The notes under the pieces are model-generated. The model searched no databases. It saw only the letters and a list, made by a program, of their open reading frames with translations, and was not told the DNA's origin. Position numbers and translations under genes: made by a program. From NCBI GenBank assembly GCA_035415815.1, contig DAOOGR010000002.1:38944-102943 (forward strand): a stretch of DNA of 64,000 bases. The letters are read 5' to 3'. This document shows, one piece after another, positions 8,198 to 17,223 of this stretch. The DNA comes from Rectinema sp003452735 (lineage in GTDB: Bacteria > Spirochaetota > Spirochaetia > Treponematales > Rectinemataceae). How positions within the stretch are numbered: the stretch's first letter is position 1; each line of letters opens with the position of its first letter.

Positions 8198-10129
8198 CTA
8201 AACAACATCGAAGCTTGCGCTAAGTTCAGGAATCGAAACACGTCGCAGCGCGATAGTTATGTTTGTATCTAGCTTTATGTTGCGAGATATACGGATAGGC
8301 ATTTCGATCCCAAGAGATGGAATATAGATCTGAGCATTGCCTCTATCGACTTCTAGAACCGTCGCTTGGCCCATCCAATCTCTATGTTTACTGAGGTAAA
8401 CCATTGTCCAATGAAGGCGGGAATCTCGTTCAGCTTGGCGATTTTTGGCTATTTGCTGACTATAGAGGTAGAGTCTTTCATCTAGCATTTCGTGGCTGAG
8501 CCCTATTGGTGCTTCTATAAAAGTTTTTTCGTCTGATCTATGGCTGGACTTTTGTCGGGCAAGCTCCGCATGTATCTGGTAATGTGCCAACATATCCTGA
8601 TATCTCCGCAGCGGGCTCGTCACTTGAGAATAGAATGATAGGCCAAGGCCAGCATGAGCAGCGCAGGTGGAACTCACAAAAGCTGTACGCATAACCTTGC
8701 GGCGCGCATAGTTTTCTGCAAGACTTTCCGATGGTCCTGCACCACAGCCAGCTAAATCAGAGGAAATAGGTGGCTCCTGCGAAACATATGGAAATGAAAT
8801 ACCAGCCGAATAAGCCCATCGCGCTGCAGCCTCTCCTGCCAAAATCATGAGTTCTTGTACTAGCTTTGCCGATCGGGTTGCTGGAACAGGCAGAAACTCA
8901 ACATCGCCATCTATAGCTCTAATCGATATTTCAGGGTATTCAATATCTACGGCGCCTTGATCTTGCCTAAGCTTTTTTCTTGCTTCTGCAATTTGATTTA
9001 GATTTTTTAATACTGTATCGGTTTCGAGCAAAACATCGGCTTCTTCGTAAGTAAGCCTTGTTACTCTTATAATACTTGGTACGATCGTTATTTCTTCGAT
9101 TTTTCCATTTTTCTGCATGGTAATTCCGAATGAGATCGCCCTGGATTCTGGCAAAATGCCAAGCCCAAAAGCCTCGATCAATGAATGGTGAAGCATAGGT
9201 ATCGTTTTTTCTGGCAAATACAAGGTAGAAGCCCTTGTGCGCGCATCTTCATCTTCAGCAGAAATAGGAGCGATAGCGGAAACTGGATCGGAAACGTGTA
9301 CCCAAATCCTGTTGCCTTCTATAGAGATAGCATCGTCAGGATCTTTAGACCATGCATTATCGATAGCAAAGGAAGGAAGATGTCTCAAGTCCAATCGCTC
9401 CAAGGCCAATTCAGGTCGTTCCTGGATATTCTTTGGCTCTGAAGGAATGGATAATATGCATCCATTTCGCTCTGGCCAAGGATTAAGACTAGGCTTCCAA
9501 AACCCGGTTGCAAGCAGAGCTTCATGGACTGCTTGCGGAGTCAATCTGATTCCAAGATCGCGGGCAATCGGACTGTCCGATGTAAGGCCACATGCAAACC
9601 TGCTCAATTCATCCACAAAAGGTTTAAAATTCTCATTTTTCTCAATAAAGAAAGGATCGCGCTTTTTCCATGCTAAGCTAAACGCATCGACGAAAGCTGT
9701 TCTAGCTTCGGCAATTTCTTTTCTTATTCTTTCCTTTTCGAGGAGTTTTAGCTGTTCTTCTTTGCTTCGAATTCTAAAGCCATTATCAAGTATTTCTATG
9801 GCAGGGTTTTCAAGAAGCGTATACCAAGCTATAACGATATGCTGTGCTTCGGCTTTGCTCCAAGCAAGTTCTGCAAACTCATTCCAAGATATTATTGAGA
9901 GACCTTCGGGGTTTTCATCTTTTAATAGCTCTATGGCTTCATCTACCTCTATGCTTTGTTGAATAGGTGGAAAAGAATCAATTGGACCAGCATGGACAAG
10001 AGTCAGATCTTTAATTCGTACTCTGCGTTCATCTCCATCTATTGGCTTGATCAAAATCCTATCTAAATCTTTTGAGATAACAATAGCGGGTTTTGTTTTA
10101 TACATGACTAGAGAACGAGGCGATATCAT
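8198..10129 (-). CDS. RNase II/RNase R-family 3'-5' exoribonuclease
   Basis: A 643-residue protein with an RNB catalytic domain in the middle to C-terminal part. The motif FAIDNAWSKDPDDAI holds the aspartates that bind catalytic Mg2+ in RNase II/R, and TSPLRRYQDMLAHYQ is the second family signature. It hydrolyses single-stranded RNA processively from the 3' end. The N-terminus is not the usual cold-shock pair but a short SH3/KOW-like segment (KPAIVISKDLDRILIKP), as in cyanobacterial and Deinococcus RNase II-type enzymes. The C-terminus has an S1/OB-like segment. No ribosome site precedes the ATG; its promoter suggests a leaderless mRNA. Confidence 0.85.
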   Translation of the reverse strand: MISPRSLVMYKTKPAIVISKDLDRILIKPIDGDERRVRIKDLTLVHAGPIDSFPPIQQSIEVDEAIELLKDENPEGLSIISWNEFAELAWSKAEAQHIVIAWYTLLENPAIEILDNGFRIRSKEEQLKLLEKERIRKEIAEARTAFVDAFSLAWKKRDPFFIEKNENFKPFVDELSRFACGLTSDSPIARDLGIRLTPQAVHEALLATGFWKPSLNPWPERNGCILSIPSEPKNIQERPELALERLDLRHLPSFAIDNAWSKDPDDAISIEGNRIWVHVSDPVSAIAPISAEDEDARTRASTLYLPEKTIPMLHHSLIEAFGLGILPESRAISFGITMQKNGKIEEITIVPSIIRVTRLTYEEADVLLETDTVLKNLNQIAEARKKLRQDQGAVDIEYPEISIRAIDGDVEFLPVPATRSAKLVQELMILAGEAAARWAYSAGISFPYVSQEPPISSDLAGCGAGPSESLAENYARRKVMRTAFVSSTCAAHAGLGLSFYSQVTSPLRRYQDMLAHYQIHAELARQKSSHRSDEKTFIEAPIGLSHEMLDERLYLYSQQIAKNRQAERDSRLHWTMVYLSKHRDWMGQATVLEVDRGNAQIYIPSLGIEMPIRISRNIKLDTNITIALRRVSIPELSASFDVV

Positions 10130-10135
10130 GTGATG

Positions 10136-10164
10136 TTTATAATCTCGATTATGCCGATATACAA
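10136..10164 (-). promoter_or_regulatory. Promoter of the RNase II-type gene, predicting a leaderless mRNA
   Basis: Read on the minus strand: -35 TTGTAT (10164-10159), 17-base spacer, -10 TATAAA (10141-10136). Only six bases separate the -10 from the ATG at 10129, so initiation would fall at the start codon. Confidence 0.6.
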
Positions 10165-10182
10165 GTGTGTATCAACGCTCCA

Positions 10183-10211
10183 TTGCGAATAATCGATGCT
10201 TGTGTTATATT
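10183..10211 (+). promoter_or_regulatory. Promoter of the small membrane protein gene
   Basis: -35 TTGCGA (10183-10188), 17-base spacer and -10 TATATT (10206-10211), about 73 bases before the ATG at 10285. It diverges from the RNase promoter next to it. Confidence 0.55.
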
Positions 10212-10284
10212 AGAAAACAATTGAGGACATATCGGTCCGCTAAACACAAATGCCAATAAGCTTGTACAATTAAGGAGAAGAGAA

Positions 10285-10563
10285 ATGACTGCATTATTAG
10301 TTGGGATTGGACTAATAGTAGTGGCGGTACTCATGGTAATTCCAGGGATTTTAGGATGGTGGAGTGATGTCCTAGCTTTTCTTAGGGGTGCTTTGCCTGT
10401 AATAGCTTTAATGATTGGTGCCCTTGCAGTTTTTATTGGAATAGCAGATATCAAAGATAAAATAGAAGAGAAAAAAGAAGAAGAGAGAGAAAAAGAAGAA
10501 GAGAAGAACAAGTCTAAGAATTCTGAAAATGAAGAGAAAGCTACCGAGAAAAAAGGAGACTAA
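10285..10563 (+). CDS. Small membrane protein with highly charged tail, unknown
   Basis: I do not recognise this 92-residue protein. Two hydrophobic segments (about residues 3-25 and 34-54) are joined by a short loop containing WWSD. They are followed by about 38 residues made almost only of Lys, Glu, Asp, Ser and Asn, likely cytoplasmic and disordered or helical. A good ribosome site (AAGGAG) and its own promoter support it as a real gene. Its low-complexity, lysine/glutamate-rich end is unlike the neighbours. A role cannot be assigned. Confidence 0.65.
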   Translation: MTALLVGIGLIVVAVLMVIPGILGWWSDVLAFLRGALPVIALMIGALAVFIGIADIKDKIEEKKEEEREKEEEKNKSKNSENEEKATEKKGD

Positions 10564-10586
10564 AAGTTGTTTTTTGGCTCGGATGC

Positions 10587-10615
10587 TTGACAGATTTTTG
10601 AAACTGTGGGAATAT
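10587..10615 (+). promoter_or_regulatory. Promoter of rplM-rpsI
   Basis: A perfect -35 TTGACA (10587-10592), a 17-base spacer and the -10 GAATAT (10610-10615), 47 bases before the rplM ATG. Confidence 0.6.
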
Positions 10616-10662
10616 GCACCCGCATTTTTAAGTATTCCTCAATAAGGTGAAGGCATATATAA

Positions 10663-11091
10663 ATGAAGACTGCATTTTTTACTGCTGCAACCGCCGATCG
10701 AAATTGGTATGTCATCGATGCAGCAGGTAAGCCACTTGGTCGCGTGGCAGCTAAGGTTGCTTCGATTTTGAGAGGCAAAAACAAGCCGACATTTACTCCA
10801 AGTCAAGAGACAGGGGATTATGTCATTATTATCAATGCTGACAAAGTCGATATAACAGGGCGCAAACGTCAGAATAAAACATACTATCACCATACTGGAT
10901 ATCCTGGTGGTATTAAGGATATTAGCTTTGAAGAGCTTATCGCCCGCAATCCAGTATCTCCAATAGAGATTGCAATCAAAGGCATGTTGCCCAAGGGGCC
11001 TCTTGGCCGCAAGCTGTTCAAGAATGTAAAGGTCTATGCTGGTCCCGATCATCCGCATATGGCACAGAATCCGATTGCAATAGATATTTGA
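10663..11091 (+). CDS. rplM: 50S ribosomal protein L13
   Basis: A full-length 142-residue L13, with the typical start WYVIDAAGKPLGRVAAKVA and the motif KGMLPKGPLGRKLFKNVKVY near the C-terminus. It is an early-assembly protein of the large subunit. It is followed by rpsI 16 bases later, the near-universal L13-S9 pair. A ribosome site AGGTGAAGG precedes the ATG. Confidence 0.97.
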   Translation: MKTAFFTAATADRNWYVIDAAGKPLGRVAAKVASILRGKNKPTFTPSQETGDYVIIINADKVDITGRKRQNKTYYHHTGYPGGIKDISFEELIARNPVSPIEIAIKGMLPKGPLGRKLFKNVKVYAGPDHPHMAQNPIAIDI

Positions 11092-11107
11092 GCGGAGAAG
11101 GAAAGAA

Positions 11108-11506
11108 ATGGTAAAGAACATCAATCTTGGTATTGGCACGGGCCGCAGGAAATGCGCAGTCGCCAGAGTTTTCCTACGAGATGGCTCAGGTAAGATATTC
11201 ATAAACGAGAAAGATCTTAAGGATTATTTTGCAGTTGAAGGTCTAATTGCCCAAGTTAGAAAGCCGCTTCTTGTAACCGATAGCGAAAATAAATTCGACG
11301 CATATATTACGGTAGTAGGTGGCGGTTTATCCGGGCAGGCGGGTGCTTGTTCTCATGGCCTTGCCCGTGCTTTGGCTCAGATCGATCCGGCAAATCATAT
11401 TTCGCTTAAAGCCAATGGCCTATTGACTCGCGATCCGCGCATGGTGGAAAGAAAAAAATACGGCCAACGCGGCGCTCGCCGAAGATTCCAGTTCTCCAAA
11501 CGCTGA
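11108..11506 (+). CDS. rpsI: 30S ribosomal protein S9
   Basis: A full-length 132-residue S9: N-terminal GTGRRKCAVARVFLRDGSG, central GGGLSGQAGACSHGLARAL, and the C-terminal tail ending RRRFQFSKR, which reaches the P-site tRNA in the ribosome. Ribosome site GAGAAGGAAAG. It is directly followed by a recX-like gene after 6 bases. Confidence 0.97.
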   Translation: MVKNINLGIGTGRRKCAVARVFLRDGSGKIFINEKDLKDYFAVEGLIAQVRKPLLVTDSENKFDAYITVVGGGLSGQAGACSHGLARALAQIDPANHISLKANGLLTRDPRMVERKKYGQRGARRRFQFSKR

Positions 11507-11512
11507 CGACTT

Positions 11513-12226
11513 ATGGCGATGCGGATCGATTCCGTTCGCAAAAAGGCCTCCGGATCGTTCGAAGTGGCGGTTTCTGGAGGCCTTCTGTTTTGTTTCGATG
11601 AAGTGGATGCACAGCTTCTAGAACTATCATCGAACAATAGTTCGTTGGATGTCTATTCTCTGACCGAACATTCGGAAGGCGAATCAATAGATGAAGAGAT
11701 GATTCTGCTTCTGAGCCGCCTTAGTACTCTGCATAGAGCTCGCAATGATGCTCTTTTGCTTATTTCTCGAGCTGAACAAGCTTCAAGACAGCTATATCAG
11801 AAACTTCTAAAAAAAGGATATGAGCCGGAAATTGCGCATATTTGTATTCGATGGATATGCTCCGAGCATTATGTGGATGACCGCCGCTATGTTAGGATGC
11901 TTTTTCAGTCGCACTGTGTAAATAGAGGACAGGGGCCTACTAGAATGCAAGCTTTGGCCTGGCCTCGAATTGGGCTTTTCGAAAACCCTCAGACAATACT
12001 GGCTGACAGCATGGCTACTATTCCAGAAAGCGATTTTATGGAAGCCATAAAGAAAAATGTTGAATCCTTGCTAAGAAAACCATCAACATTTTCTCGCTTA
12101 AATCTCAATACTATTTCTGAAAGGAGGTCTTTTTTGCGATCCTTTTTAAGAAGACAGGGTTTCCCATATCAGTCTGTGGAGATATTTCTTGAAACCTTGG
12201 TACTAAAGGAAAACAAAAATGACTAG
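11513..12226 (+). CDS. recX: RecX-family regulatory protein
   Basis: A 237-residue protein built of short three-helix repeats. The stretches RAEQASRQLYQKLLKKGYE and WICSEHYVDDRRYVRMLFQ fit RecX, which binds the RecA filament groove and limits recombination and SOS activity. The N-terminal 60 residues are an extra beta-rich segment, as in longer RecX proteins. It starts six bases after the rpsI stop with no ribosome site, so translation is probably coupled. recA is not in the window. Assignment rests on repeat pattern and is moderately sure. Confidence 0.7.
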   Translation: MAMRIDSVRKKASGSFEVAVSGGLLFCFDEVDAQLLELSSNNSSLDVYSLTEHSEGESIDEEMILLLSRLSTLHRARNDALLLISRAEQASRQLYQKLLKKGYEPEIAHICIRWICSEHYVDDRRYVRMLFQSHCVNRGQGPTRMQALAWPRIGLFENPQTILADSMATIPESDFMEAIKKNVESLLRKPSTFSRLNLNTISERRSFLRSFLRRQGFPYQSVEIFLETLVLKENKND

Positions 12227-12245
12227 AAATACTATTTTCCAATAC

Positions 12246-12275
12246 TTGACATACCTTACAAATAGATTCAATAAT
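12246..12275 (+). promoter_or_regulatory. Promoter of the HTH-EIIA fusion gene
   Basis: A perfect -35 TTGACA (12246-12251), an 18-base spacer and the -10 AATAAT (12270-12275). The gene starts at 12310 with AGGAGG ten bases upstream. Confidence 0.6.
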
Positions 12276-12309
12276 ATGTCAGAGAATTCAAGTAGGAGGC
12301 GCATATCGA

Positions 12310-12963
12310 ATGGATGACGACATCCTTACTATTGAAGAAGTAGCAAAGTACTTGCGGGTTTCCGAACGAACAGTCTACGACTGGGCTCAGAAAGGCGAAA
12401 TACCGTCCGGAAAGATAGGCACTGTCTGGCGATTTAAAAAAAGTGAGATAGAACGATGGGTAAACGAGCGCCTTTCTTCGAATAGACCTGTTTCACTCAT
12501 CAGCAGTGTAAAAATCCAAAATATCATTTCCCCTGATCGGATTATTTTTCTAAATTACCCCTCCAAGCGCGATGCACTAATCAAATTGGCAGAAAATCTT
12601 TCAACAGCACCCCAAATAAAGAACAAAGAAGAATTGATCTCTGAAATTCTCCGACGCGAAGAACTCATGAGTACAGCGATAGGAAAAGGCATTGCTATCC
12701 CCCATGTGAGGCTTAATTCTGTTACAGACCTTGTGGTTTCAATAGGAATCTCTCGTTGTGACATTGTCGATTTTCAGACGCTCGATGATGTGCCAGTGCG
12801 ATTATTGTTCATGATTGCTGCCGCATATAACCAGCATGCATACTATTTGCAAACTCTGTCGTTTTTCTCTGCAAGACTCAAAATAGTTGAGCTTCGAGAT
12901 GGGCTTTTAGACTGCAAGACCACGCAAGAAGCATATGATCTGCTCATTCAGCAAGATCGATAG
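12310..12963 (+). CDS. HTH (MerR/excisionase-type) DNA-binding domain fused to PTS EIIA
   Basis: A 217-residue two-domain protein. Residues 5-55 are an excisionase/MerR-like helix-turn-helix (LTIEEVAKYLRVSERTVYDW, then GTVWRFKKSEIERWV). Residues about 72-215 are a type-2 EIIA domain with phosphorylatable His132 in GKGIAIPHVRL. No membrane PTS component is nearby, so the likely job is phosphorylation-controlled gene regulation that reads the PEP/carrier state. This arrangement is known from spirochaetes. Targets cannot be read from the sequence. It is followed by a terminator and then smc. Confidence 0.85.
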   Translation: MDDDILTIEEVAKYLRVSERTVYDWAQKGEIPSGKIGTVWRFKKSEIERWVNERLSSNRPVSLISSVKIQNIISPDRIIFLNYPSKRDALIKLAENLSTAPQIKNKEELISEILRREELMSTAIGKGIAIPHVRLNSVTDLVVSIGISRCDIVDFQTLDDVPVRLLFMIAAAYNQHAYYLQTLSFFSARLKIVELRDGLLDCKTTQEAYDLLIQQDR

Positions 12964-12983
12964 AACTTTATTGCTTCTGTGAG

Positions 12984-13027
12984 AGCACCTGCAGTGCGCC
13001 CATGCGTTTCTGTGGGTGCTTTTATTT
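12984..13027 (+). terminator. Intrinsic terminator after the HTH-EIIA gene
   Basis: AGCACCTGCAG (12984-12994) pairs with CTGTGGGTGCT (13010-13020) over 11 bp, two of them G-U, followed by TTTATTT. It separates the regulator from smc. Confidence 0.75.
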
Positions 13028-13047
13028 AGCTACGAAGGAATCATTCT

Positions 13048-15927
13048 GTGTATTTAAAAAGCCTTGAAATATTTGGATTCAAATCATTTGCGGATCGAAT
13101 ACGCATCGAGTTTTCAAAAGGAATCTCAGCTCTGGTAGGTCCTAATGGTTGCGGCAAATCCAACATCGTAGACTCTATCAAATGGGTAGTAGGTGAACAG
13201 TCTGCGAAAAGCCTGCGCGCAGAAACAATGGAAGATGTCATATTCAACGGTACTGAGACGAGGCGACCACTTTCTGTTGCAGAGGTAGCAATTACAATAA
13301 CCAATGATGAGGGAGCGCTACCTCTCGATGTTCCCGAAATCGAGGTAAAGCGAAGAATCTATCGCTCTGGGGAAAATGAATATTTCATAAACGGCAAGCC
13401 AGCAAGGTTGAAGGAGATTAGGGAACTCTTTTGGGATACTGGTATTGGCAAATCAGCCTATTCAGTGATGGAACAGGGGCGCATAGACCAGGTGTTATCC
13501 TCGAAACCTGAAGATCGGCGTTATCTATTCGAAGAGGCAGCGGGTATCACGAAGCACAAAGTTCGTGCTCACGAAGCTGAGATTAAGCTTGCCAAAACCG
13601 AAGAGCATCTCCGCCAAATAGAAGCTATAATCCGAGAAGTCAAACAATCCTACGAAAACCTAAGAGTCCAATCCGACAAGACCATCAAATACAGGCAGCT
13701 AAAAGATAAGATATTTGAAACGGAGCTAGATTTATATTTGATCCGCTTGCGCCAACACATCCGCGAGCAGGACCGAGTTAATGACCTTTTTAATCAAAAA
13801 AAGAAAGATCGCGAAGCACTTGTCCAGCGCATAGATTCTATGAGCCAATCTATGTCCGCGGATCTCGATATATTGAACAAGCTTGAAGCAAGACTAATCG
13901 AGATGCAGAAACTGATTTATGGCCTTGCTGTTGAAAAGAATGGCAAAGAAAAGCAGAAGGCGCTGTTGACAGAGAGGCTCCGCGAGATCAAGTCAATAAT
14001 AGAGCAACTCGAAGCAAGAGATCGTGCTATTGCCTCAAAAATAGAATCACTTCAGGAAGAAGAAGGCGATAAAGAAGCGGAATTTGCCGGCTATAAAACT
14101 AGAATTAGAGAAATCGAAGCCAATATACATACTTTCGATGAGAATATCTCTGCAGCTGCTTTATTGCTAAAAGCAAATGAGGAAAGCATAAGACACAATA
14201 TCGAGGAATCCAAGGAAATTGCTCAAAGGACAACACTTCTCCATGAGAAACTGGATACTATCACAGAAAGAATCGCAGAGCTCGTCGACGAACGGCTTCG
14301 CAAATCAGAATCGCAGATCGAGCAAAAGCAGAAGCTCGAAGCACAAATACAGCAGAAAATAAAAGAAATTTCGATTTCAGCCTCTTCTCGAGCAGATAGA
14401 CTCCAAGATTATACCAGAATTGCTTCTTCTTTGAGCACCCAAGATCGTTCTCGTGAACTCGAGAGCTTGGTCGATGGACTACGAGCTTTATCTTCTCTTT
14501 CCTCGGATCTTGAAAGGGATTTTTTACAATACATCGAGATAGAGCCTGGATTCTTAGACGAGCTTGTCGCTCCCGAAGGCGTTATGACTCAAAAACGTCG
14601 CATCGATGCGGAAATTTTTGATCAAAGCGAGCGTATTAAGAGAATAGAAGCCGAGAATCAGGGTCTATCGCTAAGAAATACAGATCTAGCAAAGAAAATC
14701 GAAGCCTATCGCAAGACACTAGAAGAGGCCAAGCTGGAAAAAGCGAAGATTCAAGCACAGATGGAAGCTGCAAAAGAAGCACTTTCGGTGCTAAAGAGAG
14801 AAATCGCCGGACAAGAAGCTTACCATCGCGAAGTTGCTAGAGAGCTCTTAGATCAGCAAAGACGCTGCGAAAAGCTCGAAGAAGAAATCAAATTGTTACA
14901 GGAAGAGCTTGCAGAGATAGAGCATAAGGGTAGAAATCTAACAGAGGAAATGTCGGAGCTCGATAAATCCATTAGTCGAGCGACTGAAGATCTTGGAGAC
15001 AAGCGCAAAGAGTCGACAGAGCTCGAGCAGAATCTGCAGTCCATTCAACAAGAGCTCGAAAACTTACATACTGCAAAAGCGCAAAGCGAGACAGAGATTC
15101 GCAACCTCAAGGATAATTTTGTAGATCTCTATTCTCGAGATTTACTAGCTTTCGAAAGCCGAATGTATGAAATTCGTTCTCCTGTTTCTGAAATCAAGGA
15201 AAGGCTTGTATCCTTAAAGGCTTCTCTATCGTCACTAGGTTCTGTAAACCTTATGGCTCCCGAGGAATTCGAGCCAGTGAAACAGCGCTTTGAATTTCTT
15301 TCGGGGCAATATGATGATCTCGTAAAAGCGCGAGCAGACCTTGTAAGGATCACCAATGAGATAAGAACCGAAAGCGCACAGCTTTTTGTGGAAACCTATA
15401 ATAAAATCAAAAAGAATTTTCACAATATATTCCGAAGACTATTTGGTGGAGGAAGAGCAGAGCTACGGCTTTCGGATCCCGACCATGTCCTAGAGAGTGG
15501 CATAGAAATCTTTGCTCAGCCTCCAGGCAAGAAGCTCGAAAACATCTCTTTGCTTTCCGGAGGAGAAAGGACACTCACGGCTATTGCGCTTCTTTTTGCA
15601 ACCTATATGGTCAAACCCTCGCCATTCTGTTTTTTGGACGAGATAGATGCGGCTCTCGATGAAGCCAATATAGTACAGCTTGTGAATCTCTTGAGAGAAT
15701 TCGGCACAATGAGCCAATTCATTGTGATCACTCATAATAAGAAGACAGTGGCTAGTGCCGACACCTTGCTTGGTATCACGATGGAGGAATCTGGAGTGAG
15801 TAAGGCTATCGCAATCCGTGTCCAAAATGAGAATGGTGTTGTGCATCCAGTCTATGTTCCCGATCAGCCTTTCGAAGAAGAGGAAGTCGATTATGAAGAA
15901 GGTAGACAGCTAGAGGCGAATCGATGA
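13048..15927 (+). CDS. smc: Smc chromosome condensation/segregation ATPase (short form)
   Basis: A 959-residue SMC protein. The N-terminal head has Walker A GPNGCGKSN (residues 31-39). Two long coiled coils follow (about 165-430 and 530-720), and the C-terminal head carries signature LLSGGERTLTAIAL and Walker B FCFLDEIDAALDE. It would form a dimer that loops chromosomal DNA with ScpAB. The start is GTG at 13048 with GAAGGAA upstream. Typical bacterial Smc is near 1,170-1,190 residues. Here the central 430-530 region shows no glycine-rich hinge motif that I recognise. It overlaps alaX by 4 bp. Confidence 0.92.
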   Translation: MYLKSLEIFGFKSFADRIRIEFSKGISALVGPNGCGKSNIVDSIKWVVGEQSAKSLRAETMEDVIFNGTETRRPLSVAEVAITITNDEGALPLDVPEIEVKRRIYRSGENEYFINGKPARLKEIRELFWDTGIGKSAYSVMEQGRIDQVLSSKPEDRRYLFEEAAGITKHKVRAHEAEIKLAKTEEHLRQIEAIIREVKQSYENLRVQSDKTIKYRQLKDKIFETELDLYLIRLRQHIREQDRVNDLFNQKKKDREALVQRIDSMSQSMSADLDILNKLEARLIEMQKLIYGLAVEKNGKEKQKALLTERLREIKSIIEQLEARDRAIASKIESLQEEEGDKEAEFAGYKTRIREIEANIHTFDENISAAALLLKANEESIRHNIEESKEIAQRTTLLHEKLDTITERIAELVDERLRKSESQIEQKQKLEAQIQQKIKEISISASSRADRLQDYTRIASSLSTQDRSRELESLVDGLRALSSLSSDLERDFLQYIEIEPGFLDELVAPEGVMTQKRRIDAEIFDQSERIKRIEAENQGLSLRNTDLAKKIEAYRKTLEEAKLEKAKIQAQMEAAKEALSVLKREIAGQEAYHREVARELLDQQRRCEKLEEEIKLLQEELAEIEHKGRNLTEEMSELDKSISRATEDLGDKRKESTELEQNLQSIQQELENLHTAKAQSETEIRNLKDNFVDLYSRDLLAFESRMYEIRSPVSEIKERLVSLKASLSSLGSVNLMAPEEFEPVKQRFEFLSGQYDDLVKARADLVRITNEIRTESAQLFVETYNKIKKNFHNIFRRLFGGGRAELRLSDPDHVLESGIEIFAQPPGKKLENISLLSGGERTLTAIALLFATYMVKPSPFCFLDEIDAALDEANIVQLVNLLREFGTMSQFIVITHNKKTVASADTLLGITMEESGVSKAIAIRVQNENGVVHPVYVPDQPFEEEEVDYEEGRQLEANR

Positions 15928-17165
15928 ATGCCGAAATGCTAGGTGAAAGGTTGTTTTATCTCGATCCATGGCTTAAGGAAGCGGATGTCGTTGTTAAGGC
16001 TACCAAACCTGTAGTCAATAGAGGCTCTACTATATTAGGTGTTTTGCTGAGCGAGACAATATTCTACCCAGAGGGCGGAGGACAGCCAGCGGACTTAGGT
16101 TTTATTGAAGATAAGCAGGTTATGGATGTTCAGGAGATAGAAGGTGAGATATGGCATTATATCGAGCTGCAAAATGAGAAAGAGGAAGAAATTTTAAAGC
16201 CTGGTTCAGCCGTACATTTGAGCCTCGATTGGCCAAGGCGTCTCTACCACATGCAGCAGCATACAGGACAACATCTACTTTCAGCGGTGCTCGAAGAGGA
16301 ATATGGCATTCATACGATTTCTTTTCACCTTGGAACAGAGTATTGCACAATCGATGTTTCAGCAAAAGATCCAGCTGAGCTGCCGCTTGCGCAGATCGAA
16401 ACCGAGGTCGAGGCCTGGATAGAGAGGGATGCAGCGGTTTTGATACATTACTGTCCTCCAGAAGATATTTCGACCTTTAGACTTAGAAAAAGGCCTCCAA
16501 TAAACGAAGCTGTTATTCGTGTCGTCGAGATTCAAGGCTATGATTGCTCTCCATGTGGAGGGACTCATCTGGAACGAACAGGCCAAGTTCGAGCTCTCAA
16601 GGTGCTTTCGCTCGAGCGCTATAAAGGCCATGTACGCATGTATTTTGCATCTGGAGCTCATGCCATAGAGCTCATGTCCAGGGCTTATGAGGACAATAGA
16701 GAAGCTGCTACTTTGCTTGGATCCAGCATTGGTGATATTTCTATACGATTGCGTGAGATTCTAGAAAAGTCTGCTTCATTGGAAAAAAGAGCCAAGAGAT
16801 GCTTGGTAGAGTATGCTGAAGCCGAGGCCAAGCTTGCTTCGATCCATGCAGGACCCTCAGACATAATTCAGTTTACGCTAGAGAAGGAAGATGCAGATTG
16901 GGGTACTATGCTTTGCAAAGCAGCTGTATCGCTTGGAAGGCCAGCAATAGCTTCTTGCCTTCTTGATTCCACTATTATCATACAAGTCCCTGCAAAAGCG
17001 CGATTCCCAGCGCTTTCAGCGGTTCTTTCAGAAATTATGTTGAATTTAGGTGGAAAAGGAGGAGGGGGAGAGGCTTTTTATCGCGCAAGCTTTGCTTCAG
17101 CGGATATGGCGAAACAATTCGCCTTAAAAGCAAAAGAAATATTAGAAGGATTTCAAGCTACATAA
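15924..17165 (+). CDS. AlaX-type alanyl-tRNA editing protein (long form with DHHA1)
   Basis: A 413-residue free-standing homologue of the AlaRS editing half. The N-terminal part has PEGGGQPADLG. The zinc and editing site follows: HTGQHLL (the H-x-x-x-H pair) and later CSPCGGTHL. The C-terminal DHHA1 segment ends with the glycine-rich GGKGGGGE. It removes Ser or Gly wrongly attached to tRNA-Ala. No synthetase domain is present, so it is not AlaRS itself. Its ATG overlaps the smc stop (ATGA), which implies co-translation. Confidence 0.85.
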   Translation: MNAEMLGERLFYLDPWLKEADVVVKATKPVVNRGSTILGVLLSETIFYPEGGGQPADLGFIEDKQVMDVQEIEGEIWHYIELQNEKEEEILKPGSAVHLSLDWPRRLYHMQQHTGQHLLSAVLEEEYGIHTISFHLGTEYCTIDVSAKDPAELPLAQIETEVEAWIERDAAVLIHYCPPEDISTFRLRKRPPINEAVIRVVEIQGYDCSPCGGTHLERTGQVRALKVLSLERYKGHVRMYFASGAHAIELMSRAYEDNREAATLLGSSIGDISIRLREILEKSASLEKRAKRCLVEYAEAEAKLASIHAGPSDIIQFTLEKEDADWGTMLCKAAVSLGRPAIASCLLDSTIIIQVPAKARFPALSAVLSEIMLNLGGKGGGGEAFYRASFASADMAKQFALKAKEILEGFQAT

Positions 17166-17223
17166 TAAGGCTTTGATTCTATGCTATATCCCTAAGACAA
17201 CAATCTATAAGATCCCTAACGCC

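Noticed and set aside
9237..9962. A 241-codon frame antisense to the RNase II-type gene
   Set aside because: The minus strand encodes a clear RNB-domain protein; the antisense frame is serine-rich, lacks a ribosome site and resembles no family.
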